Shown here: piece after piece, positions 52,145 through 61,244 of the stretch | Numbering within the stretch: the stretch's first letter is position 1 | Layout: every line of letters begins with the position of its first letter | Source of the DNA: JASHPR01 sp963778075 | GTDB taxonomy: Bacteria; Actinomycetota; Actinomycetes; Streptosporangiales; Streptosporangiaceae | Assembly: GCA_963778075.1 (NCBI GenBank) | Contig: CAVZTJ010000003.1 | Location: 1,116,001-1,180,000, forward strand | Length of the DNA stretch: 64,000 bases | Reading direction: 5' to 3' | Notes under the pieces: generated by a model | What the model was told of the DNA's origin: nothing | Database searches by the model: none | The model's input: the letters and a program-made list of their open reading frames with translations, nothing else | Program-made: the position numbers and the translations under genes

Positions 52145-52849
52145 TCAGGCCGCAGGGGCCGCGGCGCGGTGGTACAGGTGTGCGCTGACCAGCGCGAGCC
52201 AGGTCCAGGCGAGGATCACGGCGCCGGTGAAGGCCAGGACGCCCAGGCTGCTGGCGGTGCCCCCGGTCGCAATCCCCGCGAAGGCTGCGAAGAACAGCAC
52301 TCCTGTGGTCAGCGAGAAGAACGCCCAGCCGAGCTGGCGCAGGCCGCGGAACTGCCAGGCCAGCACGAGGCAGGCGGTGATAAGGCCGAGGAAGCCGATG
52401 CCGCCGAAGACGATATGCAGCGTCCCGTGCCAGCTCGGGGTGACCGTGGGTCCGGGCGGGGTGCCGGCCGGGAAGCCGTCAGCGGGGTCGGCAATAAAGA
52501 AACCGGCGCCGACGAGGCCAGCGGCATAGACAACGAGGAACCAGCCGCTGGCGGCGTTTACCCGCTCCGTGCGCCGCTGGCGCACTACGCCGACGGCGGC
52601 GGCGCCGACCATTAGCCCGGTGAGCACGAGCACCAGCACGTGGATCCACCCGAGGGCGCCGTTGGCGAGCAGGCTCCAGTCGTCGTGGGCCAGGCTGAAG
52701 CCCGAGCGGGTGAGCGCCTCGGCCAGCGAGGCGGCGACATAGAACGGCCCGGTGACCACGCCGTAGCCGAGCAGCGACCTGGTGACCCGCACGGGTGCGG
52801 GCGGGCAGTCGGCGGCCGGGCGGCCGTTCTGGATAGCTGTGGTGGGCAT
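52145..52849 (-). CDS. DUF998 family membrane protein
   Basis: The product is 234 residues from ATG 52849. Six hydrophobic helices are present, among them LGYGVVTGPFYVAASLAEAL, HVLVLVLTGLMVGAAAVGVV and LHIVFGGIGFLGLITACLVLAW. The Gly-Pro-Phe-Tyr start and the HDDWSLLANGALGWIH loop are DUF998 marks. Function is unknown. It diverges from a TetR gene with palindromic sites between, so it is probably the TetR target. Confidence 0.88.
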   Translation of the reverse strand: MPTTAIQNGRPAADCPPAPVRVTRSLLGYGVVTGPFYVAASLAEALTRSGFSLAHDDWSLLANGALGWIHVLVLVLTGLMVGAAAVGVVRQRRTERVNAASGWFLVVYAAGLVGAGFFIADPADGFPAGTPPGPTVTPSWHGTLHIVFGGIGFLGLITACLVLAWQFRGLRQLGWAFFSLTTGVLFFAAFAGIATGGTASSLGVLAFTGAVILAWTWLALVSAHLYHRAAAPAA

Positions 52850-52904
52850 GGGAGCACTTCCCCTCTAACTGAACTGCACTGACCAGTACACGCCCAGCAC
52901 GCTA

Positions 52905-52917
52905 CTGTACGGTACAG
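52905..52917. promoter_or_regulatory. TetR operator candidate
   Basis: CTGTAC-G-GTACAG is a perfect palindrome between divergent DUF998 and TetR genes. A second near-palindrome, ACTGACCAGT, lies at 52878-52887. The two together resemble a double TetR site. Confidence 0.7.
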
Positions 52918-52938
52918 TTCAGCGTCAAGGAGGTTCTC

Positions 52939-53568
52939 ATGGCTGGCCGGAAGGGCGCACTGATCCTCGACACCGCGCGGCAGATGTTCCTGGAGAGGGG
53001 CTACGACGCGACGAGCCTGGATGATGTCGCCGCTGCGAGCGGCGTCTCGAAGACCACCGTCTACAACAACTTCGAGGACAAGCAGGGCCTGTTCAGTGCG
53101 GTCGTGCTCTCGGTCACCGAGCGTGCGGAGCAGATCATCTCGGAACTGGGCGCCACCCTCAGCGGGGACGAGCCGGTAGCCGCACGGCTGACCGCTGCCG
53201 CCCGCGCCCTGGCCTACGGCGTGCTCAACCCAGCCGTCGTGCAGCTGCGGCGGCTAGCCATTTCCGAAGCCCTGCGATTCCCCGACATCGTCACCGCATA
53301 CTGGGACCGCGCTCCGGCGCGAACACTGGCTCTTCTCACCGAATCGTTCACACGGATGGCCGCCCAGGGCGAGCTGGACACCGACGATCCCGCGGCGGCG
53401 GCAACGCTTTTTGCCTACGCAGTCCTGGGCTTGTACCAGGACCAGGCACTCCTGCAGCCAAGCCGCCCGCTGGCCCGCGCCGACCTCGACGAGCACGCCA
53501 ACAAAATGGTCACCGCGTTCCTGCGGGCGTACCCGCCGGTCGCGCACCCCCAGGCTGTAGCCCGGTAA
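52939..53568 (+). CDS. TetR/AcrR family regulator
   Basis: The product is 209 residues from ATG 52939, with AAGGAGG upstream. Helix-turn-helix: GALILDTARQMFLERGYDATSLDDVAAASGVSKTTVYNNFEDKQGLFSAVV, the AefR-like subgroup. The ligand domain is of the TetR_C_7 type (VVQLRRLAISEALRFPDIVTAYWDRAP). It likely represses itself and the divergent DUF998/DUF1905 genes through the CTGTACGGTACAG site. Confidence 0.92.
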   Translation: MAGRKGALILDTARQMFLERGYDATSLDDVAAASGVSKTTVYNNFEDKQGLFSAVVLSVTERAEQIISELGATLSGDEPVAARLTAAARALAYGVLNPAVVQLRRLAISEALRFPDIVTAYWDRAPARTLALLTESFTRMAAQGELDTDDPAAAATLFAYAVLGLYQDQALLQPSRPLARADLDEHANKMVTAFLRAYPPVAHPQAVAR

Positions 53569-54482
53569 CCCAGAACTCAGGTCTTCGCGCACGGTTGCCT
53601 TGTCCAGCAGGCCGGCCTGGCAGCGCTCTGCGGGATACGTCGTGGTCCGCCGTTTTCTGCACGCCGCGGCCGCCGGTCCTCGATGCCGCTCCTGAGCGGT
53701 TACGCACCGCTGGCGGGAACGGTGATCTTCGCTGCCGCCGCGGCCATGCCAGCCTTGCGCTGCAGCGAACCCGCAGGTCAGCCACCTATTCGCCGCTCTT
53801 GGAACGCCACCGGCGCTGGAAGTCAGCGGCATCGGCGCCGGCTACCAGGCGACCACCGGCCGCTGCGGCCCCGGCTCGGCAGCAGCACCGGCGCCAGCGC
53901 CCGGAAGACCCGTTCCACTGCGGCGCCCCCGTGCTGCTCCCGCCGCTGGGTGACGCGCACGAGCAGACCGCCAGGCAGCTCACGCACCTGGCAGAACGCG
54001 CCCGAGGCGATCAGCGGCGGGGCGCCGCCCAGCGCCCGGCCAGTCCGGCACGCAGATCGTCACCCAGAATAGCCGCGGAGCACTACGTGGCAACTGGGCA
54101 CGGTCGGCGGGTCGAGGCCGAGCCGCTGGGTCGCCATGCCCAGGCGGTTCCTCCACCCCGGGCAGCCCGTCAGGGCGGTGAAGATCTAGCGGTATGAGTG
54201 CCGCGCCGAACACCCCGTTCCGTGCGCTATCGGCTGGCCCAGCGCCGGGCAGCAGCAACGTGCATATCGGCGGTTAGCGCTGGCCGACGATCCAGGCATG
54301 GTCACTGAGCGCATCCGGCCGACGCGTGACCTCAGCGGCCGGTGTGTTTGGCCGGGTGTCCTCCTGTGGAAGGCGTGCGCTGCCGTGGTGATCACCGCGC
54401 CCCCGGCGCTACTTCAGCCACGAAGCGGCTTGCCGGGGCAGTTGCGCCGGCCAGGCCACGTGCGGGGAACTTGCTTGGATTG
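53569..54482. other. Long gap without recognisable gene
   Basis: About 910 bp between the TetR gene and the convergent methyltransferase. Several frames run for 100-200 codons, but none shows family-like sequence, a ribosome site or consistent strand bias. It is probably decayed DNA. Confidence 0.5.
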
Positions 54483-55265
54483 TTATCGGGTGCCGACCAA
54501 TATCGCGACATGGACGCGCTCGCTGAAGCGGTCTTGCGGGGCTACGGCTGCGCGGACCTGCTCGGCGAAAGCGGACCGCTGGCTGGCAGCCGGTATCCGG
54601 TTGCCCATTGCTGAGTAAACGCCGCCGACCACCTCGTCGAGGTCGAGGCTCGCGACATAATCGACGGCGGTGGTGAACACGTCGAACCCTGCCGCTGCCA
54701 GATCGTCCCGGTAGCGTTGCTGGCTCTGCTCGTCGGTGCCGCACGCATACGTCAGCGTGGTGCCCAGCCAGTGCTCAAGGAAATCACGCAGCGCCCGGGA
54801 CCAGCCGGTTTGCTGCAGCCACAGCGGCGTCCCGTTGGTGACAACCGCAATACCGCCGCCCGGCCGCAGTAGCGGGATGGCGGCCCGGAACAGGTCCTGG
54901 TGGTCCATCCAGTGCAGGGCCTGAGCGATCGTCACCGCGGCAACCGACCTGTCTCCGAGCAGGCCTCGCAGTGCCGAGATATCGGTGTCGGCACCCAGCA
55001 TCCACATCACGTTGCACACATTCGCGTCGCGGGCAGCTTGCCGGGCGTGCTGGAGCATGTCCGGTTCAACGTCCATGCCGATCACTGCTCGTACCTGCCG
55101 GCCTATCGGCAGGCTCAGCTGACCGGTGCCGCAACCCAGATCGACGGTCACGTCCTGGCCGGTCAGCCTGAAGGCGCCCGCGAGAGCGTCGATGACAGCG
55201 CTGGGGTATCCGTGCCGGTACCGGTGGTAGCAGGCCGCTGCCTGACCACCGAAGTCACGCTTCAT
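54483..55265 (-). CDS. Class I SAM-dependent methyltransferase
   Basis: The product is 260 residues from ATG 55265. It starts with RDFGGQAAACYHRYRHGYPSAVIDALA, the opening of a well-known actinomycete methyltransferase group. Motif I is VTVDLGCGTGQLSLPIG, then VIGMDVEPDMLQHARQAA and VAAVTIAQALHWMDHQDLFRAAIPLLRPGGGIAVV. The C-terminus (WSRALRDFLEHWLG) is the substrate cap. The substrate is unknown. No partner gene is seen. Confidence 0.9.
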   Translation of the reverse strand: MKRDFGGQAAACYHRYRHGYPSAVIDALAGAFRLTGQDVTVDLGCGTGQLSLPIGRQVRAVIGMDVEPDMLQHARQAARDANVCNVMWMLGADTDISALRGLLGDRSVAAVTIAQALHWMDHQDLFRAAIPLLRPGGGIAVVTNGTPLWLQQTGWSRALRDFLEHWLGTTLTYACGTDEQSQQRYRDDLAAAGFDVFTTAVDYVASLDLDEVVGGVYSAMGNRIPAASQRSAFAEQVRAAVAPQDRFSERVHVAILVGTR

Positions 55266-55968
55266 GCCGTCACGATCTCATCTGGAATATTAGATGGAAA
55301 CTAGCTCTGCTCACGGCCGAGACACCGGCACCCGCATTCGCGGGCAACGAGCGCGCTGGGCGCGTTCTATGAGCGTGAGGGCTTCACAGTGCAGCGGATC
55401 GAACCAAGCCTGTCGCCCCACCGGGACAGCGCTCGGGGCCGTTTGGCGCAGACGCTATCTTGCGCCATCCGCGCCGCGCTCAGATCACCCGTTCGCGGGC
55501 GACTCAGGCGAACTGATAGGACGCCCGGCCTGCCATGCAGAACGGCGGCTCGGCGCGCGGTTATTAGGGCTCTTCGCACGTAAAGCAATGCCAACCACGC
55601 GGCGCAGACAGCGGCGAAGTCGTATTTTATGCATCGCCAGCGCTCGGCGTGAACTTCCGCTCATGCCGCGTTGAGGTACGCCCCATCCGGCCAAGAGCAC
55701 GTCCGGAGGGCAGACGCCCCAGATTGATTCATGATCATGTCCGACAGCGCGGGCTTGCCGCGTTCAATTCGCCGAGCATCAGCCGCCTGGTGCTGGTCAC
55801 AGAACGCGTCCGGCGCTGAGTGGACGGGCGCGCACGCAGCCGCCGTTCGGTGTGGCCGACAGTTCCTCGCCGATCATCAGCAAGGGCACACCGATCGGGT
55901 CGATCTGCGCTTTGATGTCGTCCGGATCTGCATGTTGAGCGGTTGTGCAGCATTGCGAGGAGCAGGCG
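55266..55968. other. Gap with a GNAT fragment
   Basis: Apart from the short GNAT remnant at 55344-55412, this 700-bp region has no supported gene. A copy of the decamer CTCATGCCGC occurs at 55660. Confidence 0.5.
55344..55412 (+). pseudogene. Fragment of a GNAT acetyltransferase C-terminus
   Basis: The frame reads ATSALGAFYEREGFTVQRIEP, close to the NxxAxxFYExxGF end motif of GNAT enzymes. Nothing before or after matches the family, so only the tail of a lost gene remains. Confidence 0.5.
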
Positions 55969-56511
55969 TCAGGAGACCGACGGCGGCCAGCGGTGCCTGC
56001 GCCACTCGTCCCATGTCGCGAATCCAGCCGGTGGGTCATCAATAGGTTCACTGCCGTCGAGTTCGCCTGGGGTTGGGATGTCGATGCTGGCAGCCCACTC
56101 GGCGAGTTCCTCGTCGGACATAGGCCACGTCGTGTGTGGCGCTTCGGTTTGACGCTGATCAACTCGTCTCCGCTGCTCGGCTGGGGTGAGTTCGAAGTAA
56201 CGCATCTCCACCTTCGCGCCTAGGTCTGCTGCTGCCTGCCGCAGAGCGGAGCGCTCGTCCCGGCCCCAGAGGCCGTAGTCGATCACGACGTTGTTGCCGA
56301 GTTCGAGGGCGCGCAGCCCGATCTGGATGAGCCGTCCCTCGATAACGTCCGTAGCCGATGGCGGATTCTCGTGCCCGTACAGAGCCTTCACCCATTCGTC
56401 CTTCGTGAGACGAAGTGCTTTCTGCTCGATCTCGATGCGCCGAGCGGCAGTGGTCTTCCCGGTGCATGGGAGTCCCACAGTCAGGAACAGTGTTGGTTGT
56501 CTCACCGTCAC
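55969..56511 (-). CDS. P-loop kinase-like ATPase (zeta-toxin/AAA_33 type)
   Basis: The product is 180 residues. The Walker A loop GLPCTGKTT (13-21) follows the first strand LFLTVG. LRLTKDEWVKALYG holds the LID/DEW motif of this group, and VVIDYGLWGRDERSALRQAAADLGAKVEMRYFEL carries the Walker-B-like D. Similar proteins phosphorylate small molecules such as sugars, nucleosides or antibiotics. No antitoxin gene is adjacent, so a toxin role is not supported. It is a single gene. Confidence 0.85.
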   Translation of the reverse strand: MTVRQPTLFLTVGLPCTGKTTAARRIEIEQKALRLTKDEWVKALYGHENPPSATDVIEGRLIQIGLRALELGNNVVIDYGLWGRDERSALRQAAADLGAKVEMRYFELTPAEQRRRVDQRQTEAPHTTWPMSDEELAEWAASIDIPTPGELDGSEPIDDPPAGFATWDEWRRHRWPPSVS

Positions 56512-56597
56512 CCGCTTCCGACCGAACGCCTCATCATTGCTGACATCCGCTCATGCCGCTGATGGAGAGTCGCCGATCCCTGCTGTTCTGGAGACGG

Positions 56598-57617
56598 TCA
56601 GGGTCTGAGCACGACCTTGCCGGTGTTCTGGTGTTGCAGGAGCCGGCGGTGGGCTGTTGCTGCTTCGGTGAAGGTGTAGGTCCCGTCGATGAGGGGCTTG
56701 ACGCGGCCCTGGTCCCACAGGGCGAGAACGGCTTGGAGTTCTTCGCGGAGGATGGCGACCTGCCCCCACAGGTGGCCGACATTGACGCCGCTGATGGTCC
56801 GGTTGTGGTTCATCAGCCCGAGCGGTGTCAGCAGCGGTATGCCAGCCATCTGGGAGACCAAGCGTGCCGGGCGGCGCCGCTGCCCGCTGGCCAAGTTGGC
56901 GAAGCCGTAGGCGACCAGCCGGCCGCACGGGCGGAGTAGCTTCAGCCCTTTCCGCCAGTCATGGCCGCCGAGCGGGTCCAGCACGATATCCACGCCCTCG
57001 CCTCCGGTCAGCCGGGCGACCTGGGCGGCATAGTCGGTGGCGTGGTAGTCGATAGGGTGCGCGCAACCTTCGGCCTTAAGCACGTCGTGCTTGGCGGCCG
57101 AGGCCGTGCCGAAAACCTCCAGACCGTCCACGGTGCGGCATAGTTGCAGCACCGCCGTCCCGACCCCGCCGGCGGCCATATGTACCAGCACCCGCTCGCC
57201 GGGCCGGACGTTCGCGACGCGGAACAGCATGTGGTAGGCGGTGAGATAGTTGACCGGTATCGCGGCGGCTTCCTCGAAGCTCATCGCGTCCGGCATCGGC
57301 AGCACCTGCACTGTGGGCACGCACACCGCATCCGCGTGTCCTCCGAAATGCGTCAGGGCCAGCACCCGCTGGCCTGCCGCGTGGCCTTGGGTACCGTCAC
57401 CGGCCGCGTCGATCACCCCGGCCACCTCATAGCCGACGACGCATGGCGGCTTGGGTGCATCGGGATATAGCCCCTGCGCGGCCATCACCTCTGCAAAATT
57501 CAGGCCGGCCGCGCGGACACGAATGCGGACCTGGCCCGGGCCGGGTTCAGGATCGGCCGTTTCCCGCACCTCCAGAGCCTCGGGCCCGGCATGCCTAGTG
57601 ATCCAGACCGCTCGCAT
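56598..57617 (-). CDS. Zinc-independent medium-chain dehydrogenase (quinone oxidoreductase type)
   Basis: The product is 339 residues from ATG 57617. N-terminal GroES-like domain: MRAVWITRHAGPEALEVRETADPEPGPGQVRIRVRAAGLNFAEVMAAQGLYP. NADPH-binding Rossmann domain: ERVLVHMAAGGVGTAVLQLCR (AAGGVG). The QOR-like DIVLDPLGGHDWRKGLKLLRPCGRLVAYGF and the closing HRRLLQHQNTGKVVL are typical. Structural zinc cysteines are absent. It reduces quinones or enones with NADPH. It is a single gene. Confidence 0.92.
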   Translation of the reverse strand: MRAVWITRHAGPEALEVRETADPEPGPGQVRIRVRAAGLNFAEVMAAQGLYPDAPKPPCVVGYEVAGVIDAAGDGTQGHAAGQRVLALTHFGGHADAVCVPTVQVLPMPDAMSFEEAAAIPVNYLTAYHMLFRVANVRPGERVLVHMAAGGVGTAVLQLCRTVDGLEVFGTASAAKHDVLKAEGCAHPIDYHATDYAAQVARLTGGEGVDIVLDPLGGHDWRKGLKLLRPCGRLVAYGFANLASGQRRRPARLVSQMAGIPLLTPLGLMNHNRTISGVNVGHLWGQVAILREELQAVLALWDQGRVKPLIDGTYTFTEAATAHRRLLQHQNTGKVVLRP

Positions 57618-57820
57618 CGCCACATCCTCCGCAGTAGACACGGCACCAGAACTCAAGCCCGTTCCGCCCGCCGCTGGTCGCATTTATCCTCTCAAGCCCA
57701 CCGGTAAAGGGTCCCGCCGTCTCACCGGCAATGTTCGGTCATGCACCGAGCAGCGCTTAAAACATACCATTTCAGCTAAGAAATCCGTAAATCTCCAAGT
57801 CGCCCATCTACAATGACGTC

Positions 57821-58033
57821 ATGGGTCTCTTTCACCGCAGGGTTAAGAAGAATCGCGAGAAGGCGGCGGCCGAACCTCTTAAGGAGCAGGGCAGGACGGC
57901 CAAGGCACAGACGGAGGTTGCGCCGCGGGAAGCGGCCGGCGAGGCACGCCCCGACCCGGACCAGCCAGGATGGGGCGAGGTCATCGGCCAGCAAATCGGC
58001 AAGACTCGCGAGGAGCGCGCCAGCCAGGAATGA
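57821..58033 (+). CDS. Small charged hypothetical protein
   Basis: The product is 70 residues from ATG 57821: MGLFHRRVKKNREKAAAEPL, then a Glu/Lys/Ala-rich middle, and DPDQPGWGEVIGQQIGKTRE. It is very hydrophilic and probably unstructured or helical. The orderly amphipathic composition and the conserved-looking GWGEVIGQQIG suggest a real gene, but no clear ribosome site is visible. The perfect palindrome TGACGTCA overlaps the start region. Confidence 0.55.
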   Translation: MGLFHRRVKKNREKAAAEPLKEQGRTAKAQTEVAPREAAGEARPDPDQPGWGEVIGQQIGKTREERASQE

Positions 58034-58327
58034 GAACCCCCGCTTCATGACGAGGATGTGACCACTGTCAGCGCTCAGGGCCGATGGCCCGCGACGGACG
58101 TCCGCGTAAGCGTCACCGCTCAAGGCCCGCAGTGCCCAGAGAGCGAGCCGATTTGCCTGGCATCAGGCCCCTGCGCAACACACACTCATGCCGCTTATGG
58201 TGCGGCGAGTCTTCTTTGGCTCGGCGTTCGGGCAGCATCATTAGCAGAGTCTCGAGTGCTGGGATGTGGCTGCGCGATCTGGTGCAACGCAGTGCGGACG
58301 TCAGGGGACGAAAATGAGGGGGTCACG

Positions 58328-59140
58328 ATGAGCGAGGGGCGCAGCGCGGGATTCACGGCGGGATCGGTCCCGGAGGCCTACGACCGGTTCATGGTGCCTC
58401 AGCTTTTCGAGCCATGGGCCCGGGAACTGGTGGGCCGGGCGCAGCTGCGGAGCGGCAGTTCGGTGCTCGATGTGGCAAGCGGCCCGGGTACCGTTGCACG
58501 GCTGGCCGCCGCTGTCGTGGGCCCGGGTGGCCGGGTCGTGGCGAGCGACATCAGCCCGGCGATGCTCGCCCTTGCGGCGGTCAAGCCGGTCGATCCGGCC
58601 TGGGCGCCGATCGATTACGTGGAGTGCCCGGTGAGTGCGATCGATGCAGCCGAGGGCAGCTTCGATGCCGTTCTTTGCCAGCAGGGGCTGCAGTTCTTTC
58701 CCGATCGCGGGCGCGCCGTTGGGGAGATGTGCCGGGTGGCCCGGCCCGGCGGTGTGGTGATGGTCTCGACGTGGGCGTCCGAGCGCCCGCTGGGACTCTT
58801 CGGCCCCATGGCCGAGGCGCTGCAGGAAGCGGGCATGGCGGAGCCCTACCCGTATGCGTTCGACCCGCGGAGTTACACCCTCGGGGCCGCTGAGCTTCGC
58901 CGGCTCCTCTCGGGCCTGCGGGATCTGGTCGTCGAAACGGTGGTACTCGACGCTGTGTGGCGCAACGCTGAAGATGCTGCCACCACGCTGATGGGAACGC
59001 CTTACGGCCCGGGTATCAGGGCGCTGCCCACGGAGACGCAAGAGCGGGTGCGTACCTTGTTCGCCAGGCGGCTAAGACCATCGCCCGATGGCGCAGTCAC
59101 GATCCAGACGGCGAGCCATATAGGGCGCGGCGCCAAATAG
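58328..59140 (+). CDS. Class I SAM-dependent methyltransferase (UbiE-like)
   Basis: The product is 270 residues from ATG 58328. Motif I is SVLDVASGPGTVARLAAAVVG, post-I VVASDISPAMLALAAVKP, then AEGSFDAVLCQQGLQFFPDRGRAVGEMCRVARPGGVVMVSTW. The early VPEAYDRFMVPQLFEPWARELV is a usual start for this group, which methylates small or lipid-like compounds. The upstream gap (58034-58327) has no gene but carries one CTCATGCCGC decamer. Confidence 0.9.
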   Translation: MSEGRSAGFTAGSVPEAYDRFMVPQLFEPWARELVGRAQLRSGSSVLDVASGPGTVARLAAAVVGPGGRVVASDISPAMLALAAVKPVDPAWAPIDYVECPVSAIDAAEGSFDAVLCQQGLQFFPDRGRAVGEMCRVARPGGVVMVSTWASERPLGLFGPMAEALQEAGMAEPYPYAFDPRSYTLGAAELRRLLSGLRDLVVETVVLDAVWRNAEDAATTLMGTPYGPGIRALPTETQERVRTLFARRLRPSPDGAVTIQTASHIGRGAK

Positions 59141-59181
59141 GGCGACCGGCGAGACGGCCATCATCCGGGCAAGCGGGAAGA

Positions 59182-59634
59182 TCAGTTCTGGGGGGCCTCC
59201 GCGGCCTTCACCAGGCCGGCCACGATGACCGCGTACAGGTTACGCAGCGACCGGTACACCAGGCGGCCCATGATGGTACGGTCCCACGATGCGCCCCAGC
59301 GGATGAGGGTGCCGTCGGGTGACGGGGTCAGCGTTACCTCGGCCCGGTAGTTGCGCACCGGGATGCCGCGCAGGACGGTGTAGGCCAGCCGCTTGCAAGG
59401 CTCGACGTCGAGGATTTCCTCAACAGAGACGGGGTACCGCAGCCCGTACCGCTTGGACCCCTCCAGCCAGTAGACGGCGCCCTTGCCGTTCGCGGCCGTG
59501 TCGCCCTCGCTCCGGTAGCCGGCCTTGCGCCATGGTCCCCACTGCGGGTACACCATGACGTCGCTGAGCAGAGACCAGACGACCTCGGGCGGCACATGGG
59601 CAGTCTGCTCTGCCGCAGCTTCCACCTTGTGCAT
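59182..59634 (-). CDS. SRPBCC family protein (polyketide-cyclase-like)
   Basis: The product is 150 residues from ATG 59634. VEAAAEQTAHVPPEVVWSLLSDVMVYPQWGPWRKAGYRSEG is the N-terminal strand and helices of the START-like fold, followed by VEEILDVEPCKRLAYTVLRGIPVRNYRAEVTLTP and the terminal helix WDRTIMGRLVYRSLRNLYAVIVAGLVKAAE. It binds a hydrophobic ligand in the cytoplasm. It is convergent with the methyltransferase gene. Confidence 0.88.
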   Translation of the reverse strand: MHKVEAAAEQTAHVPPEVVWSLLSDVMVYPQWGPWRKAGYRSEGDTAANGKGAVYWLEGSKRYGLRYPVSVEEILDVEPCKRLAYTVLRGIPVRNYRAEVTLTPSPDGTLIRWGASWDRTIMGRLVYRSLRNLYAVIVAGLVKAAEAPQN

Positions 59635-59778
59635 ATAACAGGTTCTACCGTCCGCCGGTCACACCGTACAAGAGCAACCGAGTTCCGAGCCCGCCACCGT
59701 GACCCGCCCCGACCCGCGATCTCAGAGCCACAGATCGTCAACGCAGCATCCGCTCATGCGGATTGTGGTGACGTGCCG

Positions 59779-59988
59779 TCAGGCCTGTTCCGGCGGCTTC
59801 GCCGGACTAGAGCCACTGGATCCCTCGGGGGCTACCTTGTCCAGCCAGCAGATCAGGCACAGCACGTGCGGCCGTTGGTGCCGGCCCTGCTCGTGCTCCC
59901 ACGCGAAGTGCGCCCCGCTAGCGACAAGCAGCATGTTCAGGCCTCCGCCAAAGGGAAGACCCGGCACTCTCGGTATCCGGCGGGGCAT
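59779..59988 (-). CDS. Small hypothetical protein with a CxxC motif
   Basis: The product is 69 residues from ATG 59988, preceded on its strand by CAGGTGA six bases away, a good ribosome site. The sequence contains GAHFAWEHEQGRHQRPHVLC, then LICWLDKV with C-x2-C, preceded by two histidine-rich turns, which could bind a metal. I do not recognise the family. It lies in a 610-bp stretch otherwise empty of genes, which also carries a CTCATGC-type motif at 59753. Confidence 0.45.
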   Translation of the reverse strand: MPRRIPRVPGLPFGGGLNMLLVASGAHFAWEHEQGRHQRPHVLCLICWLDKVAPEGSSGSSPAKPPEQA

Positions 59989-60244
59989 CGCGGTTCACCT
60001 GCCATCGATAAGGCGGGCGATCAGGGGTCGATCGCATCGCAGCCAGCCAAGTCCAGTGTGACACCGCGAGGCCGGATTAGGTGCAAGACCGGCCGACGCT
60101 CGTACGCTAGCCTCGCCGGGCCGCGGCTATGGGATAGGGATCTGCGAGACCAGGACCGCCTACCGGTGCGCCGTGATGGGACGGAGGGGTGCGACTGGGC
60201 GAAATGGTTTGACGGGGGCGCCGTTGCACCACAAGATCGTCGCC

Positions 60245-60643
60245 ATGACGAGTCGCATATCGCACACGACGGTTGACGCCATTGACGCTTACGCGCAGTC
60301 GGTCTGGTGGTCCAAGGTTCTGGACTTCATCGAGGATCCCGACGACCCGAACGAGCCAGGCCACGAGCTGTGCCCGGTCATGTCGCGTGACCGCAGCCAG
60401 GTCCTGCTGTTCATCACGGTCCCTGACGGCGAGAAGAAGCTGAAGAACCGCCTGCACTTCGACCTGCGCCCGGTAGACGGCACACGCGACCTTGAGGTGG
60501 AAAGGCTGCTCGCGCTGGGCGCGTCACAGGTCGGTGACTTCCGGCGCCCCGACGGCAGGGGATGGATCACGCTGGCCGATCCCGAGGGCAACGAATTCTG
60601 CGTCATGCCGCCTGATCAGGCGACCTCGAGCCCGATCTCCTGA
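60245..60643 (+). CDS. VOC family (glyoxalase-like) protein
   Basis: The product is 132 residues from ATG 60245. The beta-alpha-beta3 VOC unit appears in ISHTTVDAIDAYAQSVWWSKVLDFIED, VLLFITVPDGEKKLKNRLHFDLRPVDGTRDLEVERLLALGASQVGDFRRPDGRGWITLADPEGNEFCVM. The H in RLHFDL and the E in GNEFCV are usual metal ligands. It is a Glyoxalase_6-like actinomycete type. The substrate is unknown. It is a single gene. Confidence 0.88.
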   Translation: MTSRISHTTVDAIDAYAQSVWWSKVLDFIEDPDDPNEPGHELCPVMSRDRSQVLLFITVPDGEKKLKNRLHFDLRPVDGTRDLEVERLLALGASQVGDFRRPDGRGWITLADPEGNEFCVMPPDQATSSPIS

Positions 60644-60708
60644 CGATAGGGCGCATCGGGTCGGGGGGCGGCGAAGCGCCTGCGCCTGCCTATGGCTAAA
60701 GCAGTTGC

Positions 60709-61158
60709 TCAGGAATGCCAGCGGCGTTGCGATCCCTCGTAGTCGGCCAGCCGCCACATCATCGCCGACTGTGGCCTGATGGCATAGACCACATCGAAAT
60801 CTGGGTCGGCCGCTGGCAGATACTGCCGGTCGTCCTCGTCGGAGTACTTCGCCGACAGGGCCTCGATTACGTCAGGGACCTGGGCGGGGGTTCCCTGATC
60901 CTCCGCAATGCCGCGGACGATCACCGCGTTCTCTCCGCTTTCCAGGTGCACGACAACTCGCGGGTCGGCGGCAAGGTTGCGTGCCTTGACCGTGCGGCGC
61001 TCGCTGTACAGGTACAACGTATGGGCGCGCCTGGTTACCACTCCCCATACCGGCGCCGCATGCGGAGCGCCCGACGGCAGTGTGGTGCAGAGCCAGTAGT
61101 TACGCGCAGCCGCCAGGCGAGCAGCGACGTCGGGCCAGGTAACGGTGTTGTCCGGCAC
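60709..61158 (-). CDS. Pyridoxamine-5'-phosphate-oxidase-like (PPOX) protein
   Basis: The product is 149 residues from GTG 61158 (VPDNTVTWPDVAARLAAARN; no ATG lies in frame before it). Split-barrel flavin fold: YWLCTTLPSGAPHAAPVWGVVTRRAHTLYLYSERRTVKARNLAADPRVVVHLESGENAVIVRGIAED. The C-terminus VVYAIRPQSAMMWRLADYEGSQRRW is typical of F420/FMN-binding members. It is cytoplasmic and the substrate is unknown. It is a single gene. Confidence 0.88.
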   Translation of the reverse strand: MPDNTVTWPDVAARLAAARNYWLCTTLPSGAPHAAPVWGVVTRRAHTLYLYSERRTVKARNLAADPRVVVHLESGENAVIVRGIAEDQGTPAQVPDVIEALSAKYSDEDDRQYLPAADPDFDVVYAIRPQSAMMWRLADYEGSQRRWHS

Positions 61159-61244
61159 GAGGCCATAATCGCACGCGCAGTTAAAGGCTGCGGACCATGA
61201 CACTGGACAGCACGGCGAGCGGGTTCGCGGGAGCGGCCTGGGGG

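Noticed and set aside
53569..54482. Long plus- and minus-strand frames in the gap after the TetR gene
   Set aside because: They overlap each other, lack ribosome sites and show no recognisable motif; GC-rich DNA gives such frames by chance.
36166..55560. Similar GCATAACGG/GCAGAACGG stretches near 36180, 44624 and 55535 as a repeat family
   Set aside because: Only 10-15 bases are similar and the flanks do not align, so chance is likely.
55969..56511. Zeta-toxin of a toxin-antitoxin pair
   Set aside because: The P-loop protein is related in fold, but no small antitoxin gene is next to it, so only a general kinase call is supported.
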